Translations under genes and position numbers: made by a program | Origin: Mycobacterium sp. ELW1 | GTDB taxonomy: Bacteria > Actinomycetota > Actinomycetes > Mycobacteriales > Mycobacteriaceae | DNA length: 64,000 nt | Direction of reading: 5' to 3' | Assembly: GCF_008329905.1 (NCBI RefSeq) | Contig: NZ_CP032155.1 | Location: 2,604,001-2,668,000, forward strand | The notes under the pieces: model-generated | The model's database searches: none | The model's input: only the letters and a program-made list of their open reading frames with translations | What the model was told of the DNA's origin: nothing | Part shown: one piece after another, positions 9,120-17,814 of the stretch | Position numbering within the stretch: position 1 is the stretch's first letter | Layout: every line of letters begins with the position of its first letter

Positions 9120-10153
9120 CGGGCGCCCGCCGCATTGCGGATCACCTGCACACCCGCGCCGGCGGCCGACACCACATAGAGGGTGTCGGATGTGTCGTCG
9201 AAAGCCAGCGAGTTCGGTTGCTGCACGGTCGGGTAACGCACCTTCTCCACAGGAATACCAGTCGTCAAATCGTAACCAACAACGGTGTTCGATGCGGTTT
9301 GCGAAACCCAGGCCAGATTCCGTGATCCGGCCAGCCCGTACGGGGCGTCCGGAACCGGGTAGGCCTGCCGCTCGATCAGCGGATCGACACCGAACACCAG
9401 CAGCTGGCCGCCGCGGGTGTCGGCCACCAGGACTCGGCCCAGCGGGTCGGCCACCATCGTGGTGGCGCCCAGACCGGCGCGCAACGCCTGTTGGGTGCGG
9501 CCGTCGGTGTTCAGTGATGTCACCGAGGTCTGACCGCGGTCGAGGACCACGGCATTGTTGCCCTCGGCGACCACCGCGTCGACCCGGGCGAAGATCTTCA
9601 CCTTCTCGGCGACCGCGGTGTCCGAGCCGAGGGTGTAGGCGGTGCCGTCGGCGCTGCCGAGCACCAGCCGGCCGTCGGCGCGGCGGGCGATCGCGGTGAA
9701 GTCGGTGTCGGTCTCGTCGTTGATGGACATCGGGCTGGCCGTGCCGGCGGCCAGATCGACGGTGACGTAGCCACCCTTGGTGGACAGGAAAACCGAGCCC
9801 TGTCCGTCGCCGGTGATCGCGGTGGCCGGACCGGGCAGGGTGAGCTCGCGAGGGACGCCGCTGGAGCTGAACAAGGTCAGCGTCGCGGCGGCCTGAGGGT
9901 CGGCACCGGGAGTCAAAACCACCAGCGATCCGGTGCGTTCGTCGAAGACCGCGGCGTCGGGATTTCCGCTGAGCGGGAGGATCTCACCCGCGGGGCGGGT
10001 GGCCGGGGGCGGCGACACCGCCGGCGCGGCCGGCTCGATCGTCGGGGGCGCCGGGGCCAGCGGATTGGTCGAACACCCGGCCATGACAGTGGCGCACGCC
10101 ACTAAGATGGCGATTGACCTGCGCAAACCGGCGCGGTTTACGTTTTTTGCCAA
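9116..10153 (-). CDS. lppL: beta-propeller lipoprotein LppL
   Basis: 345 residues from TTG 10153, preceded by a GGGGG SD. The open frame continues upstream without homology. The signal peptide ends in VMAGC (Cys25), followed by a Pro/Ala-rich linker (APAPPTIEPAAPAVSPPP) and then repeated short beta-blades (e.g. VFDERTGSLVVL, VADTRGGQLLVFG, VVGYDLTTGIPVEKV), as in YncE/SMP-30-like propellers. Envelope lipoprotein of unknown role; by position and type the counterpart of Rv2138 (LppL). First gene of the lppL-DUF5703-pyrD operon and divergent from the gene at 10289. Confidence 0.85.
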   Translation of the reverse strand: MAKNVNRAGLRRSIAILVACATVMAGCSTNPLAPAPPTIEPAAPAVSPPPATRPAGEILPLSGNPDAAVFDERTGSLVVLTPGADPQAAATLTLFSSSGVPRELTLPGPATAITGDGQGSVFLSTKGGYVTVDLAAGTASPMSINDETDTDFTAIARRADGRLVLGSADGTAYTLGSDTAVAEKVKIFARVDAVVAEGNNAVVLDRGQTSVTSLNTDGRTQQALRAGLGATTMVADPLGRVLVADTRGGQLLVFGVDPLIERQAYPVPDAPYGLAGSRNLAWVSQTASNTVVGYDLTTGIPVEKVRYPTVQQPNSLAFDDTSDTLYVVSAAGAGVQVIRNAAGAR

Positions 10154-10230
10154 CGGGTAGCCCCCGGTTGTGTTCAAGATCGAGCGAGCGAGTCGCCCCC
10201 TGTCGATCAGGAAGTCTAGGCGGGCAGTAG

Positions 10231-10256
10231 GAAGACAAATTGACATGATTGTCTTC
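10231..10256. promoter_or_regulatory. perfect 8-bp inverted repeat between lppL and 10289
   Basis: GAAGACAA (10231-10238) and TTGTCTTC (10249-10256) are perfect inverted repeats with a 10-base A/T-rich spacer in the divergent promoter region. The spacer holds a TTGACA hexamer at 10240-10245. The two half-sites are 18 bases apart start to start. This looks like an operator for a dimeric repressor; no regulator gene is adjacent. Confidence 0.5.
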
Positions 10257-10288
10257 TCATGTCCCGTAACTCGCGTTATGGTGACCTC

Positions 10289-10600
10289 ATGACGCTGGCC
10301 GTGACTCGGGAGTCCGATGGGCGAGAGTTCGCTATCGAGGACATTTCCACTGGTGTGTTCGCCAGCGGTTTTGGTCAGCTCGGGGACGGACGCAGCTTCT
10401 CTTTCCGGGTTCATCGCGGGCAGCTCCTCGTGGAGGTCTATCACCCGCGGTTGGCCGGTCCGGTGCCGCTCGAGGAGGACGTGGTCGCCACCGCGGCGCG
10501 CAGCCTCACCGATTTCGATGTCGACGACGAGCGCAGCCTGACCGCCGCCGTGCGGGACGCGGTCGCGCACGCTGCGCCGGTAGCCCGCCCTTCACGCTGA
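10289..10600 (+). CDS. conserved mycobacterial hypothetical protein
   Basis: 103 residues from ATG 10289; the frame is also open from ATG 10259 (113 residues), but that ATG lies only 3 bases past the inverted repeat. Sequence features: [25 protein letters not shown] and a final helical region. No known domain recognised. The location between lppL and uppP corresponds to Rv2137c. The role is unknown. Confidence 0.65.
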   Translation: MTLAVTRESDGREFAIEDISTGVFASGFGQLGDGRSFSFRVHRGQLLVEVYHPRLAGPVPLEEDVVATAARSLTDFDVDDERSLTAAVRDAVAHAAPVARPSR

Positions 10601-10618
10601 ATCACCAGCTCTATCCAG

Positions 10619-10624
10619 TACGGT
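10619..10624 (+). promoter_or_regulatory. -10 element of uppP (leaderless)
   Basis: TACGGT (TANNNT type) followed by exactly 7 bases and then GTG 10632, the geometry of a mycobacterial leaderless promoter. It supports GTG 10632 as the start of uppP. Confidence 0.45.
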
Positions 10625-10631
10625 CGGCGAC

Positions 10632-11480
10632 GTGAGTGTCGCGTCGATGTCGTGGTTGCAGGTCGTGGTCCTGTCGATCGTCCAGGGGCTGACCGAGTTC
10701 TTACCGATCTCGTCGTCGAGTCATCTCGCCATCGTGTCGCGCGTCTTCTTCTCCGCGGACGCCGGCGCATCGTTCACCGCGGTATCCCAGTTGGGCACCG
10801 AAGCCGCGGTGGTCATCTACTTCGCCCGCGACATCTGGCGGATTCTCAAGGCCTGGTTCAACGGGCTCTTCGTCAAGGCGCACCGGGACAACATCGATTA
10901 CCGGATGGGCTGGTACGTCATCATCGGCACGGTGCCGATCGTGGTGATCGGCCTGGCGTTCAAGGAAGCTATCCGCGGTGAGGTTCGCAATCTCTGGGTG
11001 ATCGCCACCGCGATGCTGGTGTTCTCGGCCGTGATCGCCGCCGCCGAGTACTTCGGGAAGCAGACCCGCCACGTCGAGCAACTGACGTGGAAAGACGGCC
11101 TGCTCGTCGGCCTGGCGCAGTGCCTGGCCCTGGTGCCGGGGGTGTCCCGGTCGGGTTCGACGATCAGTGCCGGCCTGTTCCTCGGCCTTGATCGTCCGCT
11201 CGCGGCGAGATTCGGCTTCCTGCTTGGCATTCCGGCCGTGCTGGCGTCCGGCCTGTTCTCGCTTCCCGACGCGTTCCATCCGGTGACCGAAGGCATGAGT
11301 GCCTCCGGCCCGCAATTGCTGGTGTCGGTGGTCATCACCTTCGTCGTCGGCTACGCGGCGATCGCCTGGCTGCTGCGCTTCGTCGCCAACCACGCGATGT
11401 ACTGGTTCGTGGGCTACCGGGTGGTGCTCGCCCTCGTGGTGATGGCGCTGCTGGCCTCAGGCGTGGTGGCGGCCAGTTGA
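10632..11480 (+). CDS. uppP: undecaprenyl-diphosphatase UppP (BacA)
   Basis: 282 residues, polytopic inner-membrane enzyme that dephosphorylates undecaprenyl (decaprenyl in mycobacteria) pyrophosphate to recycle the lipid carrier for peptidoglycan and arabinogalactan; also linked to bacitracin resistance. Signature 1 [14 protein letters not shown] near residue 17 (catalytic Glu and Ser) and signature 2 [11 protein letters not shown] near residue 170 (catalytic Arg) are intact. About eight hydrophobic helices. GTG 10632 fits a leaderless promoter; ATG 10647 (MSWLQ) is the alternative. The stop overlaps the following TTG by 4 bases (TTGA). Equivalent to Rv2136c. Confidence 0.95.
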   Translation: MSVASMSWLQVVVLSIVQGLTEFLPISSSSHLAIVSRVFFSADAGASFTAVSQLGTEAAVVIYFARDIWRILKAWFNGLFVKAHRDNIDYRMGWYVIIGTVPIVVIGLAFKEAIRGEVRNLWVIATAMLVFSAVIAAAEYFGKQTRHVEQLTWKDGLLVGLAQCLALVPGVSRSGSTISAGLFLGLDRPLAARFGFLLGIPAVLASGLFSLPDAFHPVTEGMSASGPQLLVSVVITFVVGYAAIAWLLRFVANHAMYWFVGYRVVLALVVMALLASGVVAAS

Positions 11481-12169
11481 CCGTCATCCTGTTGCGCCAC
11501 GGCCGCTCGACGTCCAACACCGCGCACACACTGGCCGGCCGGACCGAGGGCGTCGAACTCGACGACAAAGGGCAGGGCCAGGCCAGCGCCCTCGTCGACC
11601 GGGTCAAGGGCCTGCCGATCAAGGCGCTCGTCCGGTCACCGCTGCTGCGCTGCCGCCTCACTCTGGAGCCGCTGGCCGCCGAACTGGACCTCGAGCCGGT
11701 CGTCGACGAGCGCCTCGCCGAGGTGGACTACGGACAGTGGACCGGCCGGGCGCTGAAGGATCTGGTGAAGGAGCCGCTGTGGGCGGTGGTTCAGCAGCAG
11801 CCGAGCGCGGCCGTCTTTCCCGACGGCGAGGGCCTGGCGCAGGTTCAGGCCCGCGCGGTGGCCGCGGTACGCGAGCACGACCGCCGACTCGCCGACGAGC
11901 ACGGTCACGACGTGCTGTGGATCGCCTGTACGCACGGCGATGTGATCAAGGCTGTCGTCGCGGACGCCCTCGGCGCCCACCTGGACAGCTTCCAGCGGAT
12001 CACCGCCGACCCGGCGTCGATGAGTGTGATCCGCTACACGCCGTTCCGCCCATTTGTCGTGCACGTCAACCACACCGGCGCCGAACTCGCGTCGGCGCTC
12101 AGCGCGCCGCCGCCGGCCGAGGGCGACAAGGACGCCGGGGACGCCGTCGTCGGTGGGACCACCGACTGA
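11477..12169 (+). CDS. histidine phosphatase / phosphomutase-like protein (MSMEG_4193 family)
   Basis: 230 residues from TTG 11477. The phosphate-pocket motif [10 protein letters not shown] (residues 5-14) holds the phospho-accepting His. The proton-donor Glu lies in [13 protein letters not shown] and the second catalytic His in CTHGD. A disordered Ala/Pro/Asp-rich tail covers the last 30 residues. This is the TIGR03848-type actinobacterial branch of the phosphoglycerate-mutase superfamily, counterpart of Rv2135c, with no proven substrate. Translationally coupled to uppP and followed by the DUF3090 and SCO1664-family genes, its usual companions. Confidence 0.88.
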   Translation: MTVILLRHGRSTSNTAHTLAGRTEGVELDDKGQGQASALVDRVKGLPIKALVRSPLLRCRLTLEPLAAELDLEPVVDERLAEVDYGQWTGRALKDLVKEPLWAVVQQQPSAAVFPDGEGLAQVQARAVAAVREHDRRLADEHGHDVLWIACTHGDVIKAVVADALGAHLDSFQRITADPASMSVIRYTPFRPFVVHVNHTGAELASALSAPPPAEGDKDAGDAVVGGTTD

Positions 12170-12208
12170 ACCGGCTGCCGCCGATTACGGCTGGCTGCGT
12201 CCAGCCGG

Positions 12209-12214
12209 TATTTT
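12209..12214 (+). promoter_or_regulatory. -10 element of the DUF3090 gene
   Basis: TATTTT lies 9 bases before ATG 12224, in the 54-base gap after the phosphatase gene. It predicts an almost leaderless internal promoter for the DUF3090/SCO1664 pair. Confidence 0.4.
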
Positions 12215-12223
12215 GGACATAAC

Positions 12224-12808
12224 ATGGCCCGCGCAATTCACGTCTTCCGCACACCCGACCGTTTCGTCGCCGGGACCGTTGGGCAGCCCGGAAACCGCAC
12301 CTTCTATCTCCAGGCCGTTCACGACACCCGGGTCATCTCCGTCATCCTGGAGAAACAACAGGTCGCGGTGTTGGCCGAGCGCATCAGCGCGCTGCTGGTC
12401 GAGATCAACCGCCGGTTCGGCACCCCGCTGCCGCCGGAGAAGGACGTCGACGATCTCAGCCCCCTGGTCACGCCGGTGGACGCGGAGTTCCGGGTCGGCA
12501 CGATGGGCCTCGGGTGGGATTCCGAGGCGCAGACCGTCGTCGTCGAACTGCTGGCGGTCAGCGACGTCGAATTCGACGCGTCGGTGGTGCTCGACGACGC
12601 GGAGGAGGGGCCCGACGCGGTGCGGGTTTTCCTCACGCCCGAGTCGGCCCGCCAATTCGCCTCCCGCTCGACGCGGGTCATCTCGGCAGGACGTCCGCCG
12701 TGTCCGCTGTGCGACGAGCCGCTGGACCCGGAAGGCCACATCTGTGTGCGCACCAACGGATATCGGCGTGGCGCGTTCGGCGAGACCGACGACGATCTCG
12801 ACTCGTGA
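12224..12808 (+). CDS. DUF3090 family protein with zinc-ribbon tail
   Basis: 194 residues. Conserved N-terminus ARAIHVFRTPDRFVAGTVGQPG, then a central alpha/beta region, and a C-terminal Cys/His cluster: C-x2-C (PPCPLCDEP) followed by H-x-C (EGHICV), a likely metal-binding ribbon ending in RTNGYRR. TIGR03847/DUF3090 type; counterpart of Rv2134c. Function unknown. Cytoplasmic. Its stop overlaps the GTG of the next gene by 4 bases (GTGA), which argues that the two products act together. Confidence 0.92.
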   Translation: MARAIHVFRTPDRFVAGTVGQPGNRTFYLQAVHDTRVISVILEKQQVAVLAERISALLVEINRRFGTPLPPEKDVDDLSPLVTPVDAEFRVGTMGLGWDSEAQTVVVELLAVSDVEFDASVVLDDAEEGPDAVRVFLTPESARQFASRSTRVISAGRPPCPLCDEPLDPEGHICVRTNGYRRGAFGETDDDLDS

Positions 12809-13632
12809 CAGCCGCCGACGAGGCCTCGGCCCGCGACGCGCTGCGCTGCGGTGAGCTGACCATCCTCGGGCGGATCCGTTCGGCGAGTAACGCCACCTTC
12901 CTGTGTGAGGCGACCGGCCCCGCGGGGCCTGACCATGCGGTGCACTGCGTCTACAAGCCGGTCGCCGGTGAGCAGCCGCTGTGGGATTTCCCGGACGGCA
13001 CCCTGGCAGGCCGGGAAGTGGGCTCGTATCTCGTCTCGGCCGCACTCGGCTGGAACATCGTGCCGTTCACCATCATTCGGGACGGCCCGGCCGGCCCGGG
13101 GATGGTGCAGCTATGGGTCGATCAACCCGGCGACAGCGACGACACCGAATCCGACGGACCCGACCTGGTCGACATCTGCCCGCCGGGATCCATTCCGCCG
13201 GGCTATCTTTCGGTGCTGCGCGCGTACGACTACGCCGGCAACGACGTCACGCTGGTGCACGCCGACGATGCGCGGCTGCGGCGGATGGCGGTGTTCGACG
13301 TCATCGTCAACAACGCCGACCGCAAGGGTGGCCACATTCTGGCCGGCATCGACGGCCGGGTGTACGGCGTCGACCACGGGGTGTCGCTACATGTCCAGGA
13401 CAAGCTACGCACCGTGCTCTGGGGCTGGGCCGGAAAGCCGATCGACGACGAGGCGCTGGCGGCGATCGCCGACCTCGGCGAGCAGCTGGCCGGCCCGCTC
13501 GCCGACGAGCTGCGCGAACACATCACCCCGGCGGAGGTCGCGGCACTGCGGAGGCGGGTCCGCACGCTGGTCGCCGAGCCCGTCATGCCCGCACCCGATC
13601 GGCACCGGCCGATTCCCTGGCCGGCTTTCTGA
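12805..13632 (+). CDS. SCO1664 family protein, PI3/PI4-kinase-like fold
   Basis: 275 residues from GTG 12805; the frame extends upstream only as a shadow of the DUF3090 gene. Kinase-like features in order: glycine-poor ATP loop region RIRSASNATFLCE, Lys51 in VYKPV, Glu72 in GREVGSY, catalytic-loop-like segment FDVIVNNADRKGGH (Asp165, Asn170, Asp172), and a DFG-like VDHG (Asp190). These match the order in the phosphatidylinositol 3/4-kinase-like superfamily, and the TIGR03843 (SCO1664) family is annotated that way. Substrate, protein or small molecule, is unknown. Counterpart of Rv2133c. Coupled to DUF3090; cysQ starts 58 bases downstream. Confidence 0.88.
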   Translation: MTAADEASARDALRCGELTILGRIRSASNATFLCEATGPAGPDHAVHCVYKPVAGEQPLWDFPDGTLAGREVGSYLVSAALGWNIVPFTIIRDGPAGPGMVQLWVDQPGDSDDTESDGPDLVDICPPGSIPPGYLSVLRAYDYAGNDVTLVHADDARLRRMAVFDVIVNNADRKGGHILAGIDGRVYGVDHGVSLHVQDKLRTVLWGWAGKPIDDEALAAIADLGEQLAGPLADELREHITPAEVAALRRRVRTLVAEPVMPAPDRHRPIPWPAF

Positions 13633-13678
13633 AGCGCTGGTCCCGCGGGGCGACCGACGGGACTGATCATGATTCGGC

Positions 13679-13684
13679 GATACT
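13679..13684 (+). promoter_or_regulatory. -10 element of cysQ (leaderless)
   Basis: GATACT ends 6 bases before ATG 13691. This places the predicted transcript start at or next to the ATG and favours 13691 over the internal ATG 13697. Confidence 0.4.
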
Positions 13685-13690
13685 GACTGA

Positions 13691-14452
13691 ATGAGCATGA
13701 CCGACGCGGCGCTGGCCGCCGACCTCGCCGAGGAGGCGGGCCGGCTGTTGCTGTCGGTGCGTGACGAGGTCGGTTTCGACTTCCCGCCCGCGCTCGGTGA
13801 TGCCGGCGACGTGCGTGCCAACGCCCTGATTCTGCGCCGGCTGCGCGCCGAGCGTCCCGGTGACGCCGTGCTCTCCGAAGAGGCCTACGACGATCTCAAG
13901 CGGCTCCAGGCCGACCGGGTGTGGATCATCGACCCGCTCGACGGCACCCGCGAATTCTCCATGCCCCGCCGGACCGACTGGGCCGTGCACGTCGCCCTCT
14001 GGCAGCGGACCGGCGGACCGGACGGCACCATCACCGACGCCGCCGTCGCGCTGCCTGCGATGGGCGAGGTGCACCGCTCGGACACCGTGACCGCTCCGCC
14101 GCCGCCACCACCCGGCCCGATTCGCATCACCGCGAGCTCCAACCGACCGCCCGCGGTGCTGTGGCGCCTGCGGGACCGGCTCGACATCGAGTTCCTGCGG
14201 ATCGGATCGGCCGGCGCCAAGGCGATGGCGGTGGTGCGCGGCGACGCCGACGCCTACATCCACGCCGGTGGTCAGTGGGAGTGGGACTCGGCCGCGCCCG
14301 CCGGGGTGGTGCAGGCCGCCGGTCTGCATGCCACCCGGATCGACGGGTCGCCGCTGCGCTACAACCGGCCGGACCCGTACCTGCCTGATCTGCTGATGTG
14401 CCGGGCCGACGTCGCCGACCTCCTGCTCGACGCCATGTGGCTGGCCAGTTAG
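13691..14452 (+). CDS. cysQ: 3'(2'),5'-bisphosphate nucleotidase CysQ
   Basis: 253 residues, inositol-monophosphatase fold. Metal-binding motifs: Glu in [17 protein letters not shown] (residues 80-88) and [11 protein letters not shown] (about residue 196). CysQ removes 3'-phosphoadenosine 5'-phosphate, the by-product of PAPS-dependent sulfation and sulfate reduction; the mycobacterial enzyme (Rv2131c) also hydrolyses fructose-1,6-bisphosphate and inositol-1-phosphate. A Pro run (PPPPPP) near residue 136 lies in a surface loop. Cytoplasmic, Mg-dependent, Li-sensitive in the family. Located between the kinase-like gene and mshC. Confidence 0.95.
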   Translation: MSMTDAALAADLAEEAGRLLLSVRDEVGFDFPPALGDAGDVRANALILRRLRAERPGDAVLSEEAYDDLKRLQADRVWIIDPLDGTREFSMPRRTDWAVHVALWQRTGGPDGTITDAAVALPAMGEVHRSDTVTAPPPPPPGPIRITASSNRPPAVLWRLRDRLDIEFLRIGSAGAKAMAVVRGDADAYIHAGGQWEWDSAAPAGVVQAAGLHATRIDGSPLRYNRPDPYLPDLLMCRADVADLLLDAMWLAS

Positions 14453-14538
14453 GGAATGGATTGCGCCGTCCCGTTGTCACTGTCTGGCGAGAGTCCGGAC
14501 ACCACACCACTTGAGAGCGCCGTGAACAGCGAACCCCT

Positions 14539-14544
14539 TAGAGT
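14539..14544 (+). promoter_or_regulatory. -10 element of mshC (leaderless)
   Basis: TAGAGT followed by exactly 7 bases and ATG 14552. It supports the 14552 start over the longer open frame from 14456. Confidence 0.5.
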
Positions 14545-14551
14545 CGAGGCC

Positions 14552-15790
14552 ATGCAGTCCTGGTCGGCCGTCGACATCCCGCAGCTGCCCGGCCGTGGGC
14601 CGGCCTTGCGGTTGTATGACACCGCCGATCGCCAGGTCCGTCCGACGTCGCCGGGGGAGACCGCGACGATGTACGTCTGCGGCATCACGCCCTACGACGC
14701 GACGCATCTGGGTCACGCCGCGACCTATCTGACGTTCGATCTGGTGTACCGGGTCTGGCTGGACAGCGGCCATCAGGTCCATTACGTGCAGAACATCACC
14801 GACGTCGACGACCCGCTATTCGAACGGGCCAATCGCGACGGCGTGGACTGGCGGGACCTGGGCGCACGGGAGATTCAGTTGTTCCGCGAGGACATGGCCG
14901 CGCTGCGGGTACTGCCGCCGCGTGACTATGTCGCCGCCACCGACGCGATCGGCGAAGTGGTCGAGTTGGTGGAGAAGATGCTGGCCTCCGGGGCGGCCTA
15001 TGTGGTCGACGACGACGAGTTCCCGGACATCTATTACCGCGCCGACGCCACCACCCAGTTCGGTTATGAATCGGGCTACGACCGCGACACGATGATGCGG
15101 TTGTTCGCCGAACGCGGCGGCGACCCGGATCGGGCGGGCAAAGCCGACCCGCTCGACGCACTGCTGTGGCGGGCGGCCCGCCCGGACGAGCCGAGCTGGC
15201 CCGCCCCGTTCGGTTCCGGCCGCCCGGGCTGGCACGTGGAGTGTTCGGCGATTGCGCTGAGCCGCATCGGTTTTGGCTTTGACGTGCAGGGTGGCGGCAG
15301 TGACCTGATCTTCCCGCATCACGAGTTCTCCGCCGCGCACGGCGAATGTGTGATCGGGGAGCGCCGGTTCGCCCGGCACTATGTGCACGCGGGGATGATC
15401 GGCTGGGACGGGCACAAGATGTCCAAGAGCCGCGGCAATCTGGTGCTGGTGTCCCGGTTGCGCGAGCAGGGTGTGGACCCGGCGGCCATCCGGTTGGGCC
15501 TGCTTGCGGGGCACTATCGCAGCGACCGGTCGTGGAGCGACGCGGTGCTCGACGACGCCAACAGCCGCCTTCATCGGTGGCGCTCGGCCGCCGCGTTGCC
15601 GGCAGGACCGGACGCCGCCGACGTCATCGGACGGGTGCGGCAGTACCTGGCTGACGACCTCGACACGCCCAAAGCGCTTGCCGCCGTTGATGGTTGGGTC
15701 ACCGACGCCTTGGAGTACGGTGGCCACGACGCCACCGCGCCCGCCGCGGTGGCGGCCGCGGTCGACGCTCTACTGGGCGTGCCGCTGTAG
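14552..15790 (+). CDS. mshC: cysteine:1D-myo-inosityl 2-amino-2-deoxy-alpha-D-glucopyranoside ligase MshC
   Basis: 412 residues. Third step of mycothiol synthesis: activates Cys with ATP to Cys-AMP and joins it to GlcN-Ins. A cysteinyl-tRNA-synthetase paralogue: zinc Cys in [17 protein letters not shown] (also the HIGH-like motif, about residues 46-57), second zinc ligands in WHVECSAI and [10 protein letters not shown], and KMSKSRGN (about residue 290). It lacks the long C-terminal anticodon domain of CysS, and its length equals that of known MshC. ATG 14552 is preceded by a leaderless promoter; the frame is open to 14456 without homology. Counterpart of Rv2130c. Confidence 0.96.
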   Translation: MQSWSAVDIPQLPGRGPALRLYDTADRQVRPTSPGETATMYVCGITPYDATHLGHAATYLTFDLVYRVWLDSGHQVHYVQNITDVDDPLFERANRDGVDWRDLGAREIQLFREDMAALRVLPPRDYVAATDAIGEVVELVEKMLASGAAYVVDDDEFPDIYYRADATTQFGYESGYDRDTMMRLFAERGGDPDRAGKADPLDALLWRAARPDEPSWPAPFGSGRPGWHVECSAIALSRIGFGFDVQGGGSDLIFPHHEFSAAHGECVIGERRFARHYVHAGMIGWDGHKMSKSRGNLVLVSRLREQGVDPAAIRLGLLAGHYRSDRSWSDAVLDDANSRLHRWRSAAALPAGPDAADVIGRVRQYLADDLDTPKALAAVDGWVTDALEYGGHDATAPAAVAAAVDALLGVPL

Positions 15791-15793
15791 GTG

Positions 15794-15799
15794 TATTTT
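15794..15799 (+). promoter_or_regulatory. -10 element of the SDR gene (leaderless)
   Basis: TATTTT, then exactly 7 bases, then ATG 15807. Predicted leaderless promoter directly after the mshC stop. Confidence 0.5.
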
Positions 15800-15806
15800 G
15801 ACGGCC

Positions 15807-16682
15807 ATGAGTTCCGTCAACGGCAAGGTCGTGTTCATCACCGGAGCTGCCCGCGGGGTCGGCGCCGACGTGGCGCGCCGGTTGCGGCGCAAGAACGCCG
15901 TACTCGTCCTGACCGACATCGATGCCGAGCCGCTGGCCGAGTTGGCCGCTGAACTCGGCGAGGATCAGGTGTTGACCGGTGTTGCCGATGTGCGCGACCT
16001 CGCTGCCATGCAGGCGGTGGCCGAGCGGGCGGTCGAGCGGTTCGGCGGCATCGACGTCGTGGTCGCCAACGCCGGTATCGCGACGTATGGCTCAGTGCTG
16101 CAGGTCGATCCGGAGGCCGTCAAGCGTCTGCTCGACATCAACGTGCTGGGCGCCTTCCACACCGTGCGGGCCACCCTGCCGTCGATCATCGAGCGTCGCG
16201 GCTACGTGCTGATCGTCTCGTCGTTCGCGGCCTACGCCGCGTCGCCGGGGCTGGTGCCGTATCACGCGGCCAAGGCCGGGGTCGAACACTTCGCCAACGC
16301 CCTGCGACTCGAGGTGGCCCATCAGGGCGTCGACGTCGGCTCCGCGCACATGTCGTGGATCGACACCCCGATGGTGCAGGACGCCAAGAACGATCTCGCC
16401 AGTTTCACCGAAATGCTCGCCCGGGTGCCCACACCGCTGGGCAACACCACAAGCGTCGACAAGTGCGGACAGGCGTTCGTCAAAGGAATCGAGGGGCGCA
16501 AGCGCCAGATCAACGTGCCCGGCTGGGTCGGCGCGTTCCGCTGGCTCAAGCCGCTGTTGTCGACGCGGTTGGGGGAGCGGCCGATCGCGGCGCTGGTCCC
16601 CAGCATCCTGCCCAAGATGGATGCCGAGGTGGCCGCGCTCGGCCGCTCCACCAGCTCCCGGTTGGAAGAGCTGGAGACTTAG
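15807..16682 (+). CDS. short-chain dehydrogenase/reductase
   Basis: 291 residues. Rossmann fold with TGAARGVG at residue 12, Asp after the second strand (LTDID, suggesting NAD(H) preference), NAG at about residue 90, catalytic Ser in IVSSFAAYA and YHAAK (Tyr and Lys). The C-terminal extension (about residues 225-291, RKRQINVPGWVGAFRWLKPLL) is typical of a group of mycobacterial membrane-associated SDRs. The substrate is unknown. Counterpart of Rv2129c, next to mshC as in M. tuberculosis. Confidence 0.9.
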   Translation: MSSVNGKVVFITGAARGVGADVARRLRRKNAVLVLTDIDAEPLAELAAELGEDQVLTGVADVRDLAAMQAVAERAVERFGGIDVVVANAGIATYGSVLQVDPEAVKRLLDINVLGAFHTVRATLPSIIERRGYVLIVSSFAAYAASPGLVPYHAAKAGVEHFANALRLEVAHQGVDVGSAHMSWIDTPMVQDAKNDLASFTEMLARVPTPLGNTTSVDKCGQAFVKGIEGRKRQINVPGWVGAFRWLKPLLSTRLGERPIAALVPSILPKMDAEVAALGRSTSSRLEELET

Positions 16683-16686
16683 ATTC

Positions 16687-17790
16687 CTACAGCGCGACGG
16701 CCCCGTAGTTGCCCACCTGCGAGCTGAGGAATCGCAGCTGATCGGTCGCCGACCCGAGGGTCTGGTCGATGGCGGTGAGCCGGGCGGCGTAGTGGGCCAC
16801 CGGGTATTCGGCGGTCACGCCGATACCGCCGTGCATCTGGATCGACTCCTGCAGGATGTGCTTGCCCGACTTCCCGATCTGCAGCTTGGCCCGGGCCGCG
16901 ACCACGGGATCCAGCCGGCCGTCGCTGATGCACATCGCCGCGTAGTAGTTCATGCTGCGGGCCAGTTCGAGCGAAACGTACATGTCGGCAGCGCGCTGGG
17001 TGAGCGTCTGGAACGTCTTGAGCGGCACGCCGAACTGCTTGCGCGCGTTCAGGTACTCCGTGGTCAGCCGCAGCGATTCATCCATGGCGCCAACAGCTTC
17101 GGCGCACAGGGCCGAGGAGTAGCGGATCAGCATTGCGTGGATGCGTTCGCTCACGTCGCCGCCGTCGCCGAGCGGCTGCGCCGGGGCGTCGGTGAAGTCG
17201 ATCTCGGCGCCGCGCTGCCCGTCGAAGGTCCGGTAGCCGCGGCGGGTGGTTGCCGCGGCGTCGACGAGGAACGCGCCGATGCCACCGTCGGGCAGGGCCG
17301 CGGTGACGACCAGCGCATCGGCGCTGTCACCGGCAAGCACCGGGTTCTTGCGGCCGGTGATGGTCCAGGAGTCACCCGTTTTAGTTGCGCGCGTGGACAA
17401 TTCGTCGAGTCCGCGCAGTCCCTTCTCGGTGTGGGCCAGCGCCAGCAGCCGCTCACCGGCGGCGACGTCGTCAAGCTGAGCGCGCTGAGAGTCGCTGCCC
17501 AGTTCGGCGATCAGGCCACCCGGGATCAGTGCGGCCGCGGCGACCGGCTCGGGTGCCAGACGGCGTCCGAGTTCGGTCATCACGACGATGATCTCGATCT
17601 GGCCGGATTCTTCCGGCTCGAAACCCAGTCCGAGGATGCCGATCTCGGCCAGCTGGCGCCACACGTCGCGGCTCCAGCCGAGCTCGGAGTCGACGGTCTT
17701 GTTGCGGGTCTCGATGTCGTAGGTGCGGGAGAACACCTCGCGAGCGGTGTCGCGGAGCAGTTCTTGTTCGTCGGTCAGGTCAAAGTTCAT
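16687..17790 (-). CDS. acyl-CoA dehydrogenase, FadE18-like subunit
   Basis: 367 residues, three-domain acyl-CoA dehydrogenase. N-terminal helical domain starts NFDLTDEQELLRDTAREVF, the middle beta domain is shorter than usual (ATKTGDSWTITGRKNPVL), and the C-terminal helical domain contains MHGGIGVTAEYPVAHYAARL. Mycobacterial FadEs encoded in pairs often form alpha2beta2 heterotetramers with one FAD site at the interface (as in ChsE1-ChsE2). The gene lies 24 bases downstream of the other FadE gene and resembles the fadE17-fadE18 pair. Chain length or steroid specificity is not deducible. Confidence 0.88.
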   Translation of the reverse strand: MNFDLTDEQELLRDTAREVFSRTYDIETRNKTVDSELGWSRDVWRQLAEIGILGLGFEPEESGQIEIIVVMTELGRRLAPEPVAAAALIPGGLIAELGSDSQRAQLDDVAAGERLLALAHTEKGLRGLDELSTRATKTGDSWTITGRKNPVLAGDSADALVVTAALPDGGIGAFLVDAAATTRRGYRTFDGQRGAEIDFTDAPAQPLGDGGDVSERIHAMLIRYSSALCAEAVGAMDESLRLTTEYLNARKQFGVPLKTFQTLTQRAADMYVSLELARSMNYYAAMCISDGRLDPVVAARAKLQIGKSGKHILQESIQMHGGIGVTAEYPVAHYAARLTAIDQTLGSATDQLRFLSSQVGNYGAVAL

Positions 17791-17814
17791 GGCCGGCCCT
17801 CTCCGTTGTTCATG

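Noticed and set aside
10240..10268. Standard sigma-A promoter (TTGACA) for the gene at 10289
   Set aside because: No acceptable -10 at 16-19 bases; the hexamer is more simply part of the palindrome spacer.
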